Shown in pieces: positions 39,420 through 48,299 of a DNA stretch of 50,282 bases. Both the position numbers and the translations under genes were made by a program. Under the pieces are notes generated by a model. That model made no database searches. It was not told where the DNA came from and worked only from the letters and a program-made list of their open reading frames with translations. Numbering within the stretch: the stretch's first letter is position 1; every line of letters begins with the position of its first letter. This stretch comes from Streptomyces gardneri (GTDB lineage: Bacteria > Actinomycetota > Actinomycetes > Streptomycetales > Streptomycetaceae): positions 1 to 50,282 of the forward strand of contig NZ_BJMN01000060.1 of NCBI RefSeq assembly GCF_006539185.1. Reading direction: 5' to 3'.

Positions 39420-40649
39420 ATGGACGCCATGGACCGCGACCCCTCGGCCACCCCGAGGGCGCTCGCCACCGAAGCTGTGCACGCCGGCCGCGAGGACCTC
39501 GCCACGCTCGGACTGCACGCCCCGCCGCTCGACCTGTCGACCACCTACCCCTCGTACGACGCCCGGGCCGAGGCCGCCCGCATCGACGAGTTCGCGACCA
39601 CCGGTGCGCGGCTCGACGGTCCGCCCGTCTACGCCCGGCTCGACAACCCCACCGTGGCCCGCTTCGAGGAGGCCCTCGCCCGCCTGGAGGGCGCCGAGGC
39701 CGCCGTCGCCTTCGCCAGCGGCATGGCGGCGTTCACCGCCGTCCTGCTCGCCCGGGCGAGCCAGGGGCTGCGCCACGTGGTCGCCGTCCGTCCGCTGTAC
39801 GGCTGCAGCGACCACCTCCTCGAAGCCGGGCTCCTCGGCACCGAGGTGACCTGGACCGACCCGGCGGGCATCGCGGACGCGATCCGCCCCGACACGGGCC
39901 TCGTCATGGTCGAGTCCCCGGCGAACCCGACCCTGGCCGAGGCCGACATCCGCGCCCTCGCCCACTCCTGCGGCTCCGTGCCGCTCCTGGTCGACAACAC
40001 CTTCGCCACGCCGGTCCTCCAGCGGCCCGTCGAGCAGGGCGCGCGGATCGTGCTGCACAGCGCGACCAAGTACCTGGGCGGGCACGGCGACGTCATGGGC
40101 GGCGTCGTCGCCTGCGACGAGGAGTTCGCCCGTACCCTCCGCCAGGTCCGTTTCGCCACCGGCGGGGTGCTCCACCCGCTCGCCGGCTATCTGCTGTTGC
40201 GGGGCCTCTCCACCCTTCCCGTACGGGTGCGGGCGGCGTCCTCCTCGGCCGCCGAGCTGGTCCGGCGGCTCGCCACCGACCCCCGGATCGCCCGCGTCCA
40301 CTATCCGCGGATCGGCGGCGCGATGATCGCCTTCGAGGTCTACGGGGACCCGCACGACGTGATAGCCGGCGTACGGCTGATCACGCCGGCGGTCAGTCTC
40401 GGCAGCGTCGACACCCTCATCCAGCACCCGGCCTCCATCAGCCACCGGATCGTGGCCGAGGGAGACCGGCGCTCGGCGGGCGTCAGCGACCGGCTGTTGC
40501 GCCTGTCGGTCGGCCTGGAGGACGTCGAGGACCTGTGGCGGGACCTGACGCAGGCGCTCAGCGCTCCGCCCGCCGGACCTCCTCTTGAGGCAGGGACCGC
40601 GGCGCGGACCGCGGGCTCCGCTGCGACGCCGTGGCCAGTCGCGCGGTGA
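39420..40649 (+). CDS. Trans-sulfuration PLP enzyme (cystathionine/methionine gamma-lyase-like)
   Basis: 409 residues of the Cys/Met-metabolism PLP family. The PLP lysine is K217 in HSATKYLGGHGD; ESPANPTL and DNTFATPVL are also present, as is YARLDNPTVARFEEALARLE (phosphate-binding loop). Related enzymes cleave or form the C-S bonds of cystathionine, methionine or homocysteine. The section following RIARVHYP is shorter than usual: the typical ~20-residue loop before GGAMIAFEV is missing. The last 31 residues (Pro/Ala-rich) overlap the convergent GNAT gene by 92 bases. It is probably controlled by the divergent Lrp 2. The reaction cannot be decided. Confidence 0.9.
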   Translation: MDAMDRDPSATPRALATEAVHAGREDLATLGLHAPPLDLSTTYPSYDARAEAARIDEFATTGARLDGPPVYARLDNPTVARFEEALARLEGAEAAVAFASGMAAFTAVLLARASQGLRHVVAVRPLYGCSDHLLEAGLLGTEVTWTDPAGIADAIRPDTGLVMVESPANPTLAEADIRALAHSCGSVPLLVDNTFATPVLQRPVEQGARIVLHSATKYLGGHGDVMGGVVACDEEFARTLRQVRFATGGVLHPLAGYLLLRGLSTLPVRVRAASSSAAELVRRLATDPRIARVHYPRIGGAMIAFEVYGDPHDVIAGVRLITPAVSLGSVDTLIQHPASISHRIVAEGDRRSAGVSDRLLRLSVGLEDVEDLWRDLTQALSAPPAGPPLEAGTAARTAGSAATPWPVAR

Positions 40650-42030
40650 TGACGAGGGTGCCCTCCTCGATCTGGTAGTCGAGGGGGAGCTGCAGTGCCC
40701 GCATGGCGGCCACCATCCCGGTGTTGGACGCCTGGGTCACGGCGTACACGCTCTCGCAGCCGGCCTCCTCGGCCATCGCCACCAGCCGGCCGAGGAGTTC
40801 GGAGCCGATGCCGCGCCGCTGCCAGTCGTCCTCGACCATCAGGGCGACCTCGGTCTCGTCGCCGTCCCACAGGAGGTGGCCGAGGGCGACGAGCCGGCCC
40901 GAGGTCGTCTGCACCGCGAGCGTGCGCCCGAAGCGGGGGCTCAGCAGATGGTCGAGGTAGCGGTCGGCGTCCCCGACGGGGCCGTGGTAGCGCAGGCCGA
41001 GGGTGCGGGCCGAGCAGCGGTCGTGCATCGCCCGCGCGGCCCGCAGGTCGCGCTGGTCCGCACGGCGGACCGTGATCTCGTTGCCCTCCGGCAGGGTCAG
41101 CACGTCCTGGCTGCGCGGCAGGCGCGGGCCGAGCCGGGCGTCGAGCTCGACGAGCGCGCGGGCGCGGGCGAACTCGGTCGGGGTGAAGGGCAGATAGGGC
41201 CGCTCGACGATGAGCGTGCCACCGTGGGGATCGCGCAGCCGCATCACGGTCTCCTCCAGCACCCCTTCGACCGGGGCCTGTTCGCCGACGGGGCGGCCGG
41301 TGAGGGAGAGCGCGGGCACGGAGTGGAGCGTGCAGCGGCCGAGGAGCCCGCGCAGTGCGAGCGGCAGCTCGGCGGCGTCGAGCGCCGTACGGGTCGCGAG
41401 GCCGAGGACCCGGGTCGGCGTGTCGACCAGGTCGTGGGCGTCGGCCCGCTCGGTCCACGTGTCGCGGCCGCCGGCCGCCGCGGTCTCGCGGGCGAGGTCC
41501 TGGGCGGAGAGCCCGGCGGGGGCGCGCAGCAGGAACTCGTCGACCGTGCCCCGGGCGAGCGGGTGGGTCTGGAGGGTGAGGATGTCCACGCCCAGCCGGG
41601 CGAGGACCGTGCACAGGGCGGCGAGGCTGCCCGGGGTGTCCTCGACGGTGGTCCGCATGCGCCAGAGCGCGGTCTCGGCGGGCGGTCGCGGGGCGTCCTC
41701 CGTGCCCTCGCCTCCCTCGGCCGTTCCCGCGCCCGCGTCGGCCGACGAAGCCGTGGTGGAGCGCCCGCCGGTGTCACCGCCCGGAGATCCGGGGGGCGGG
41801 GCATGACTGGCATGACTGTGCCTCCGCGCCCACCAGGTGTGGAAGGCGGCGGTGGCGACCAGCGCGATCGCCGAGAACACCAGGAGGTAGTGGCCGTCGG
41901 GCCCCTTGACGATGGTCTTGGCGATCGTGTCGGCCACCACCACGGCGGTGAAGAGGGCGGCGAGCTCGATCAGGTCGTGCCGCCAGTGGTGCGGGCGGCG
42001 GGTGCTCTTCGAAGACGTCACATCGGTCAT
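40558..42030 (-). CDS. Membrane-ACT-GNAT acetyltransferase fusion
   Basis: 490 residues. Two membrane helices (about 20-38 and 47-66) come first, then a Gly/Ser-rich linker. An ACT-like domain follows (about 122-200; MRTTVEDTPGSLAALCTVLARLG), apparently with a second degenerate ACT-like part. The C-terminal GNAT domain (about 315-470) has VRRADQRDLRAARAMHDRCS and the acetyl-CoA loop DWQRRGIGSELLGRL. ACT domains bind amino acids, so the protein is probably an amino-acid-controlled lysine acetyltransferase, as in known actinobacterial ACT-GNAT proteins; the membrane anchor is unusual. The 3' end overlaps the trans-sulfuration gene. The substrate is unknown. Confidence 0.87.
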   Translation of the reverse strand: MTDVTSSKSTRRPHHWRHDLIELAALFTAVVVADTIAKTIVKGPDGHYLLVFSAIALVATAAFHTWWARRHSHASHAPPPGSPGGDTGGRSTTASSADAGAGTAEGGEGTEDAPRPPAETALWRMRTTVEDTPGSLAALCTVLARLGVDILTLQTHPLARGTVDEFLLRAPAGLSAQDLARETAAAGGRDTWTERADAHDLVDTPTRVLGLATRTALDAAELPLALRGLLGRCTLHSVPALSLTGRPVGEQAPVEGVLEETVMRLRDPHGGTLIVERPYLPFTPTEFARARALVELDARLGPRLPRSQDVLTLPEGNEITVRRADQRDLRAARAMHDRCSARTLGLRYHGPVGDADRYLDHLLSPRFGRTLAVQTTSGRLVALGHLLWDGDETEVALMVEDDWQRRGIGSELLGRLVAMAEEAGCESVYAVTQASNTGMVAAMRALQLPLDYQIEEGTLVITARLATASQRSPRSAPRSLPQEEVRRAER

Positions 42031-42109
42031 GACCTCACTGTGACCCAGCGGTGTTGCGTGATCACGAACGTTCTGTGACTGACGGGTTAAGCGCCGATCT
42101 GGTGCCTTA

Positions 42110-42151
42110 GGGCCCGATTCGGACCGGTTGGGTCATGGTCTGATCGGGCCC
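42110..42151. terminator. Hairpin in the 42 kb intergenic region
   Basis: GGGCCCGAT (42110-42118) pairs with ATCGGGCCC (42143-42151), with a 24-base loop. It is downstream of the minus-strand DUF6493-like gene and upstream of the GNAT gene. A 14-base palindrome CCGGGCCGGCCCGG (42156-42169) follows. Confidence 0.5.
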
Positions 42152-42171
42152 GTGACCGGGCCGGCCCGGAC

Positions 42172-42278
42172 CGGCTCACCGAAGGAGCGCGTCCCGACGG
42201 GATCAGGGGCGGAGCGCGTCCCGCCCGGCTCACCGACGGAGCGCGTCCCGACCCGGCTCAGCGACGAAGCGCGTCCCG
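42172..42278. repeat. Four degenerate tandem copies reaching into the DUF6493-like gene end
   Basis: The phrase GAGCGCGTCCCG (or GAAGCGCGTCCCG) occurs four times, in units of about 25-29 bases: the element CGGCTCACCGAmGGAGCGCG is at 42172 and 42226, an altered copy at 42201, and the gene-end copy at 42254-42278 has CGGCTCAGCGACGAAGCGCG. That last copy holds the stop codon (42258-42260). Confidence 0.8.
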
Positions 42279-44912
42279 TAGCCGCTTCGCCTGGGCGACC
42301 AGCTGCGTGGCGCCCTTCGCCGAGGCGACGCCGTCGAGGCCGGCGAGCTCACCCCGCGCCCCGCACCGCTCCACGCAGTCGGCCGCCACCGCGAGCACCT
42401 CGCCCAGGCCCCGCACCGGCTTCCCGGCGCCCAGCACCTCGGGGAGCGCCGCGGCGAGGACCGCCCAGACCGTCCCATACGCCCCGGTGGCCGCCGCCGT
42501 CCGGGCCGCGTCCGCCAGCCGGTTCGGCTTGACCGAACCCTCGGCGAGCAGCCACGCCAGCTCCTCGCCCACGCGCCGCGCGTCCAGATCGCCCCGGGAC
42601 GCGAGCACGAGCAGCGCGTCCACCGCCCGCAGCCGGTCGTCCGCGTCGCCGTCGCCCAGTCCGAGCGCGAGGGTGACGGCCACGGCCCGGCCCACCCGGC
42701 CCTCTGCCTCGGCGATTCCGGTCAGCGGGTCCGTCGTCTCCCGTGAACTGTCGCTGCCGCGTGCGAGCGACGGTACAAAGCAGGCCGCGAGTACCTCGCG
42801 GTCGGCCGGCAGGATCGGGGCCCAGTGCTCCCCGCCGGAGACCCAGTGGTAGCAGCGGCGGGGGGCCGTCTCCAGAGTGCCGCCCAGCCACCGGAAGGAG
42901 GGCGGGAACTCTTCCCGCACCACGGCCCGGTCGGCGAGCTCGACAACCACCCGCTGGACGACGGACCACCTCTCCAGGGACCGGTCCTCCTCCCGCTCGA
43001 GGAACCGTACGGTCGCCGCCAGCGGCTCGTCCGCCCGCAGCCACGCGCCGAGCCGTTGCCCGGCCACGGTGCCGAGGGCCGACGCCTCCCCTTCCGCCCG
43101 CCCGACATCGGGGCCGGTCCGCAGGACCCGCAGCAGGGCCTGGGCCAGATCGGCGGGGGCGGGCTCGACGCCCGCGTCCCGGTAGGCGCGCAGTCGCTCG
43201 ACGAGCACCAGAGGATCGATCCCGCCGGTGCTCACGGTCGGCGAGGCGAGCAGGAAGGGCAGCGCGTCCGTGCCGATCAGAGCGGAGGTCTCCCACAGCC
43301 GCGCGTCCCTGATGCCCGTCAGCGCCTCGTGGAAGCAGGCCGTGGCCTCGGGTTCCCGGACCCGGCGGGCCTCGATCCACGACGGCTCCAGCAGCCCGAG
43401 CAACCCCGCGAGCACCGCGTGGAGCGCGCGGAAGTCGTAGGAGAAGTGGTGCGGCTCCTGCCAGCTCGTGGTGGTGAACGCCTCCCGCACCGCCCGCGCC
43501 AGCGTCTCCCGGTCCCGGTGCGCGTGGCGCACCAGCCCGTCGAGGGCCCGCTCGAACCGCACCGGATCGTCGGAGACCCCCTTCGCCAGCAGGTCCTCCA
43601 CCAGCTCCTCGACCGTCGCCGCCGGCGGCCGGACCCCCTGCGGCTCGGGCACGGGCGGCAGGATCTCCTCGTACGGAAGCCCGCTCTCCTCCTCCAGAGC
43701 CTCCCCGAACAGCTCCACGGCGGCCTGCCGGTGCGCCGGGCTCAGCAGCCCGGCCTGATCGGCCAGCTCCCGCCGTACGGACTCGTCCACAGCGGCCAGA
43801 TGACGGCCCACCAGCTTCAGCGCGCGCCCCTGGAGGTCGGTGTCCTCGTTCCCGAAGACCTCCGCCACCGCCGGCAGCAGCTCGCCCGCCGCGCCAGGCT
43901 CCCGCGCCAGCGCCTTGCCGACCAGAGTCAACTGGGACCGGATCAGCTTCTTCTCGGTTCGGAAGAGCACCGCACTCGTCATCTCGGCCAGCGCGGCGGT
44001 CGACAGCACCCCGCCATCCGCCAACTCCGTCAGCACCTCCTGCGCGTACCCCGCGATCGGCGACGGCGTGTCGGCCGTCATCCCGACCAGGTCGGGGATC
44101 CGCTCCCGGAACTCCGCTGCGGTCGGCTCGACCAACCGCAGCACGTCCAGCGGGAACCGCAGGTCGCGCGGGCGGCCGCCCCGCAACAGCCGGGACAGTG
44201 CGGTGTCCAGGACCTCGGCCCGGCCCAGCAGGCCCTCCCCGACGAGCGCCGCGACCGCCGTGGGCCAGTGCGCGTGGGGAGCCTCGGTGACCGTCCAGGT
44301 CAACGCGTCGGGGCTCTCCGTCATCGAGAGGGCGTGGAGCGCCAGGACGGGCGTCTGCGAGTCCTCCCGCAGCCGCTCCAGGAGCTCGGGGCCCTCGAAC
44401 GACCGCCGCCAGCGACTGCCGGCGCGGAACTCCCACGCCCACCCCAGGACATAGCCGTCCGTCGCCGGCACCGCGCAGCCGGACCGCTCCACAAGGCCGC
44501 GGATCAGCTTGTAACTGTGCTCCGCCACGGACGGCCGTGCGGCGAGCCGGCCGGCCACGTCGGCCTGCCATTCCGGAGGGAAGTCCGCGACCACCTGGAG
44601 GACCAGATCAGCGCCCTCCGAGCGCCAGGGCAGCAGATCACGGCCACCGAGCCAGGTCGCCGCCCCCGAGGAACCCGGGTGACAACCCGCCCCCGCGACG
44701 TACAGCGCGCGCCGGACGTCGGCCGCCTCCCTCGGGCGCTTCGACTCCCAGCTCCGCACCTCGGTGCGCAGCGCCTTCAGTTCGGCGAGGACGGTCTTCC
44801 GCTCCGCCGCGCCCAGCCCCTCCAGAAGCGCGGGCACCTCGTCGGCGCGCCCGCCGCGCACCGCCTCGATCAGCTTCCCGGTCTCCACGGCCACGTCGGT
44901 CTCTTCGGTCAC
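42258..44912 (-). CDS. DUF6493-like protein, partner of SWIM-finger protein
   Basis: 884 residues from GTG 44912 (GAGGGGG 5 bases upstream). It is helical throughout and probably forms HEAT/ARM-like repeats. The first part, AVRGGRADEVPALLEGLGAA and ERKTVLAELKALRTEVRS, then a stretch with AGAGCHPGSSGAATWLGGRDLL, resembles DUF6493, which I recognise only by pattern. No catalytic motif is visible. The stop lies in a tandem repeat. It is read just after the SWIM gene on the same strand, 113 bases apart, and the two families often sit together with MoxR-AAA and VWA-type genes elsewhere. Function is unknown; a scaffold role is likely. Confidence 0.75.
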   Translation of the reverse strand: MTEETDVAVETGKLIEAVRGGRADEVPALLEGLGAAERKTVLAELKALRTEVRSWESKRPREAADVRRALYVAGAGCHPGSSGAATWLGGRDLLPWRSEGADLVLQVVADFPPEWQADVAGRLAARPSVAEHSYKLIRGLVERSGCAVPATDGYVLGWAWEFRAGSRWRRSFEGPELLERLREDSQTPVLALHALSMTESPDALTWTVTEAPHAHWPTAVAALVGEGLLGRAEVLDTALSRLLRGGRPRDLRFPLDVLRLVEPTAAEFRERIPDLVGMTADTPSPIAGYAQEVLTELADGGVLSTAALAEMTSAVLFRTEKKLIRSQLTLVGKALAREPGAAGELLPAVAEVFGNEDTDLQGRALKLVGRHLAAVDESVRRELADQAGLLSPAHRQAAVELFGEALEEESGLPYEEILPPVPEPQGVRPPAATVEELVEDLLAKGVSDDPVRFERALDGLVRHAHRDRETLARAVREAFTTTSWQEPHHFSYDFRALHAVLAGLLGLLEPSWIEARRVREPEATACFHEALTGIRDARLWETSALIGTDALPFLLASPTVSTGGIDPLVLVERLRAYRDAGVEPAPADLAQALLRVLRTGPDVGRAEGEASALGTVAGQRLGAWLRADEPLAATVRFLEREEDRSLERWSVVQRVVVELADRAVVREEFPPSFRWLGGTLETAPRRCYHWVSGGEHWAPILPADREVLAACFVPSLARGSDSSRETTDPLTGIAEAEGRVGRAVAVTLALGLGDGDADDRLRAVDALLVLASRGDLDARRVGEELAWLLAEGSVKPNRLADAARTAAATGAYGTVWAVLAAALPEVLGAGKPVRGLGEVLAVAADCVERCGARGELAGLDGVASAKGATQLVAQAKRLRDALRR

Positions 44913-45025
44913 TTCGGCCCCCTCGCCCTTCGTCGTCCCCACGGCGCTCTCCGTCCCCACGGCCCTCTCCCTCCCTCGTATCACTGCACCGGCCCCCGAC
45001 TTCCGCTCCTCCGTCTCGCGCCCGA

Positions 45026-46456
45026 TCACCACGTCGCTCCCGTCTCGGCTTCCGGCATCACCCGCGTCACCCGTGGTTCCCCTCCCGGCACCGGCTCGGC
45101 GGCCGACCCGCCCCGCCGGACCATCCGCACCGCGAGCGCGTGCTTGCACGGGCCGCGCCGCCCCTGGTGGTCCGCCCACCACTGGCACGTGCAGTTCAGC
45201 GCCCCGCCCGACTCCCGCACCCGGTAGCGCCGCTCGCCCGAGGCCACCGTCGCCAGCTCCCCGTCGAGCTCCACCGCGCCTTCCGCGACCAGCAGGCGCG
45301 CGCTCAGCAGCCGGGGGTTGTGCCGCTCGGCGCGATCCGCGTCGTACGGCAGCTCGCGGTGGAAGTAGGCCGCCTCCGCCACGTCGTAGCCCACCCGGCC
45401 CGCCGTGCCCAGCCGGGTCAGCGCCGCCCGCACCCGCTCGACCGTGAGTCCGGCCCGCTCCGCGAGGTCCGCCGGGTCGATCCGGGGCTCCCAGGCCAGC
45501 AGCACGGCGATCAGCTCCGCGTCCCGCGCCGCGTCCTCCGTCGCCAGCGCCTCCAGGACCCCGCCCTCGCCGGAGAAGCCCCGCGCCGGATCGGGCGACA
45601 GCGTCAGCGTGAGCCGCATGCCCGGCAGGGTCACCTCCCAGGCGCTCGCCGTGGCCGCCGCGCCGTCCGGCACCGGCCCGTACACCCGCAGCCCCGTCGC
45701 ATGCCGCAGCACGCGCTCCAGGGCGACCAGCCGGTCGGGACCCGGCAGGCACACCGCACCCGGACCCGGTCGCGTCGTCGGCCGCAGCGTCCGGCCCGCC
45801 GGGACGACCCACAGCGGGCCGCGCCCCCGGCTCTGCGTGCGCGGCAGGGACCGCAGGAACCGTACGGCCTCCGCCCCCGTCAGCTCGGCCCGCAGGTCGA
45901 ACCGGGCCGAGGCGACCTGCGCCTCGGCGAAGCCCCGCAGCCACCGGTCCGGAAGCGGGACCTTCTTCTCCACGACCGCCCCCGCGAGGGTGGTCACCGC
46001 CAACTCCTCTGGGCCGACCCGCAGATGCAGCGGATCGTCCCCGGTCATCCGCGACAGCGCCTCGCGCAGTGGGTCGTTGACATCCACATTGGTCGTGCCG
46101 TGACCCGTCTCCGCGCCGCCGAGCCCTTCGTGGAGCACGTCCAGGCGCGCGTACACCCCGCCGCAGCCGGAGAAGGACTCGAACCGCAGCCGGTCCCCGT
46201 TCCCCGTCACCACCGGGTCCAGCGACCCCGGCCGTATCCGCTGGTGATAGCGGGCCGCCGCCACGTCTGCGACCGCGAGGAGACCGCGGGCGGCGACCTG
46301 AGGAGCGGCCAGGAAGCCGGCGAAGAAACGGGGACGGGCCTCGGCACCCCGGGGCGTGAGACCCCCCGCCGTCTCCAGGCCGAGCAGCCGGCCGGAGCCC
46401 GTGGACTCCAGCACGGAAGGGCGTGCGTAGGCGAGCGCATGTACGGATCGCGTCAT
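45026..46456 (-). CDS. SWIM zinc-finger protein
   Basis: 476 residues from ATG 46456. Most is alpha-beta of unknown fold. The SWIM motif C422-x-C424, 12 residues, C437-x-H439 is in LNCTCQWWADHQGRRGPCKH near the C-terminus. SWIM fingers bind DNA or protein. A helix-turn-helix-like stretch is seen near 335-375 (DPADLAERAGLTVERVRAAL). The ATG lies 7 bases after TACCGT, suggesting leaderless translation. It precedes the DUF6493-like gene and probably works with it. Confidence 0.88.
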   Translation of the reverse strand: MTRSVHALAYARPSVLESTGSGRLLGLETAGGLTPRGAEARPRFFAGFLAAPQVAARGLLAVADVAAARYHQRIRPGSLDPVVTGNGDRLRFESFSGCGGVYARLDVLHEGLGGAETGHGTTNVDVNDPLREALSRMTGDDPLHLRVGPEELAVTTLAGAVVEKKVPLPDRWLRGFAEAQVASARFDLRAELTGAEAVRFLRSLPRTQSRGRGPLWVVPAGRTLRPTTRPGPGAVCLPGPDRLVALERVLRHATGLRVYGPVPDGAAATASAWEVTLPGMRLTLTLSPDPARGFSGEGGVLEALATEDAARDAELIAVLLAWEPRIDPADLAERAGLTVERVRAALTRLGTAGRVGYDVAEAAYFHRELPYDADRAERHNPRLLSARLLVAEGAVELDGELATVASGERRYRVRESGGALNCTCQWWADHQGRRGPCKHALAVRMVRRGGSAAEPVPGGEPRVTRVMPEAETGATW

Positions 46457-46463
46457 GAGGAAA

Positions 46464-46469
46464 ACGGTA
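46464..46469 (-). promoter_or_regulatory. Putative -10 element, leaderless SWIM transcript
   Basis: TACCGT (minus strand) is followed after TTTCCTC by ATG 46456. Confidence 0.5.
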
Positions 46470-46561
46470 GGGCGCCCCACTGACAATGACCCGGGGCCGT
46501 CCCCGCACCGCCCCCGACGGGCGCGCGTACTCCGACGAGTACCGACTCCGACGACCGGCCG

Positions 46562-48196
46562 TTACTGTCCGACGAGCCCCGGCCGCAGCACCTTGCTGAA
46601 CAGCACCGACCCGCCCTCCGCCCGGAGCCGTACCGTCAGTTCGCCGCTGTGTCCGTCGATGTCGACCTCGCCGAAGTACTGCGGGCTCTCCATCGGCGAC
46701 AGGTTCGCCCGCTCCGGCGCCCGGACGAACACCCGTTCCGGACCGAAGGTCGCGTCCAGCGCGTTCGCCGGGAACCCGCCCGCCGCCAGCGGCCCGGACA
46801 CGAACTCCCAGAAGGGCGCGAAGTCCTGGAAGGCCGCCCGCTCCGGCGCGTAGTGCTGCGCCGACGTGTAGTGCACGTCCGCCGTCAGCCACACCGTGCC
46901 GGTGATCCGGCGGTGCTTCACGAACCGCAGCAGCTCCGCGATCTGGAGCTCACGGCCCAGCGGCGCGCCCGGGTCGCCCTGCGCGACCGCCTCGAAGTTC
47001 GCGGAGCCGTCCGGCACGACGAGCCCGAGCGGCATGTCCGCGGCGAGCACCTTCCACACCGCCGTCGACGCGGCCAGCTCCCGCTTCAGCCAAGCCAGCT
47101 GCTCCGCGCCCAGGATTCCGGTGGTGTCGTCGGCCTGCCGACCGGGGGAGTTGGCGTTCCGGTACGACCGCATGTCGAGCACGAACACGTCGAGCAGCGG
47201 GCCGTACCGCACCACCCGGTGCATCCGACCCGCGCGCGCCTCCGCGCCCCCGCGCGCGTGGAGGGTGGACACCGGCGTGTACTCGCCGAAGGCCCGCAGC
47301 GCGCGGGCCGCGAGGACGTCCACGTCCTTCTCCGAGTACCGCACGTCGTCCAGGATCTGGCCCGGGTACCAGTTGTTGCGCACCTCGTGGTCGTCCCACT
47401 GCACCACCGACGGCACCTGCGCGTTGAACGCCCGGACGTTGTGGTCGAGCAGGTTGTACCGGAAGTTGCCCCTGTACTCGGCGAGCGTCTCCGCGACCTT
47501 CGACTTCTCCGGCGTCGTGACGTTCCGCCAGATCCGCCCGTCGGGCAGCGTCACGCTCGGCTGGATGACCCCGTCGGCGTAGATCGAGTCGCCGCTGCAC
47601 AGGAAGAAGTCGGGGTCGAGGCGGCGCATCTCCTCGTACGCGCGAAAGCCGCCGATGTCCGGGTTGATGCCCCAGCCCTGGCCCGCGATGTCCCCCGACC
47701 ACAGGAAGCGGACCCCGTCACGGCGCCGTTCCGGGGCCGTGCGGAAGGTGCCGACGACCGGCTCGCCCGTCCGGCGCGGGTCGTCCGGGTCGGCCAGCGT
47801 CACCCGGTAGTGGATCTGCTCGCCGGCCGGCAGTCCGCGCAGCGCGGTCGTGCCGGTGAAGTCCGTGCCCGCGCCGACGAGCGGCCCGTGGTGCCGGCGT
47901 ACCCGCCGGAACGACTCGCTCGCCGAGGTCTCGACGAGCATGCGCGCGGGCCGGTCCGCACGGACCCACACCAGACCGGAGGAGGCCGTGACGTCGCCCG
48001 TCTGCACACCCCAGCCGGCGCGCGGCCGCCCCGAGAGCGCGAACGCCGGCGCCGCCATGCCCGCGCCGCCGAGCGCGAGAGCCGCCGAGGCGGCCAGCGA
48101 CCCGCGCAGCAGACCGCGCCGCCCGGGAGACGGAGACGTAGACGGAGGGGGAGTGGAAGGGGGCGTGGGGGAGGAACCGGGCACGGGGTGGGACAT
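46562..48196 (-). CDS. phoD: Tat-exported alkaline phosphatase D (PhoD-like phosphodiesterase)
   Basis: 544 residues from ATG 48196, with GGAGG 6 bases upstream; the longer start at 48244 is rejected. A Pro/Ser-rich segment is followed by a twin-arginine signal (RRGLLRGSLAASAALALGG, about 26-44). An N-terminal beta-sandwich (about 60-145) leads to the metallophosphoesterase domain with SGDIAGQG, CSGDSIYADG, QWDDHEVRNNW and LTADVHYT. PhoD enzymes release phosphate from phosphodiesters and phosphomonoesters, including teichoic acids, outside the cell with Fe/Ca cofactors. In Streptomyces the class is usually under PhoP control; I see no clear PHO box. Confidence 0.94.
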   Translation of the reverse strand: MSHPVPGSSPTPPSTPPPSTSPSPGRRGLLRGSLAASAALALGGAGMAAPAFALSGRPRAGWGVQTGDVTASSGLVWVRADRPARMLVETSASESFRRVRRHHGPLVGAGTDFTGTTALRGLPAGEQIHYRVTLADPDDPRRTGEPVVGTFRTAPERRRDGVRFLWSGDIAGQGWGINPDIGGFRAYEEMRRLDPDFFLCSGDSIYADGVIQPSVTLPDGRIWRNVTTPEKSKVAETLAEYRGNFRYNLLDHNVRAFNAQVPSVVQWDDHEVRNNWYPGQILDDVRYSEKDVDVLAARALRAFGEYTPVSTLHARGGAEARAGRMHRVVRYGPLLDVFVLDMRSYRNANSPGRQADDTTGILGAEQLAWLKRELAASTAVWKVLAADMPLGLVVPDGSANFEAVAQGDPGAPLGRELQIAELLRFVKHRRITGTVWLTADVHYTSAQHYAPERAAFQDFAPFWEFVSGPLAAGGFPANALDATFGPERVFVRAPERANLSPMESPQYFGEVDIDGHSGELTVRLRAEGGSVLFSKVLRPGLVGQ

Positions 48197-48299
48197 GGAA
48201 GACCTCCGGAAGCGCGTCCGGGCGCGGGAGTCGCGCCGCCGCACCCTGCCTAACGGCCGGGGGCGGCGCCCGCGCGAACCCCGCGTGAACAGATCACTC

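Noticed and set aside
45030..46892. Minus-strand frame extending the DUF6493-like protein into the SWIM gene
   Set aside because: The extension is the wrong frame of the SWIM gene; GTG 44912 has a ribosome site.
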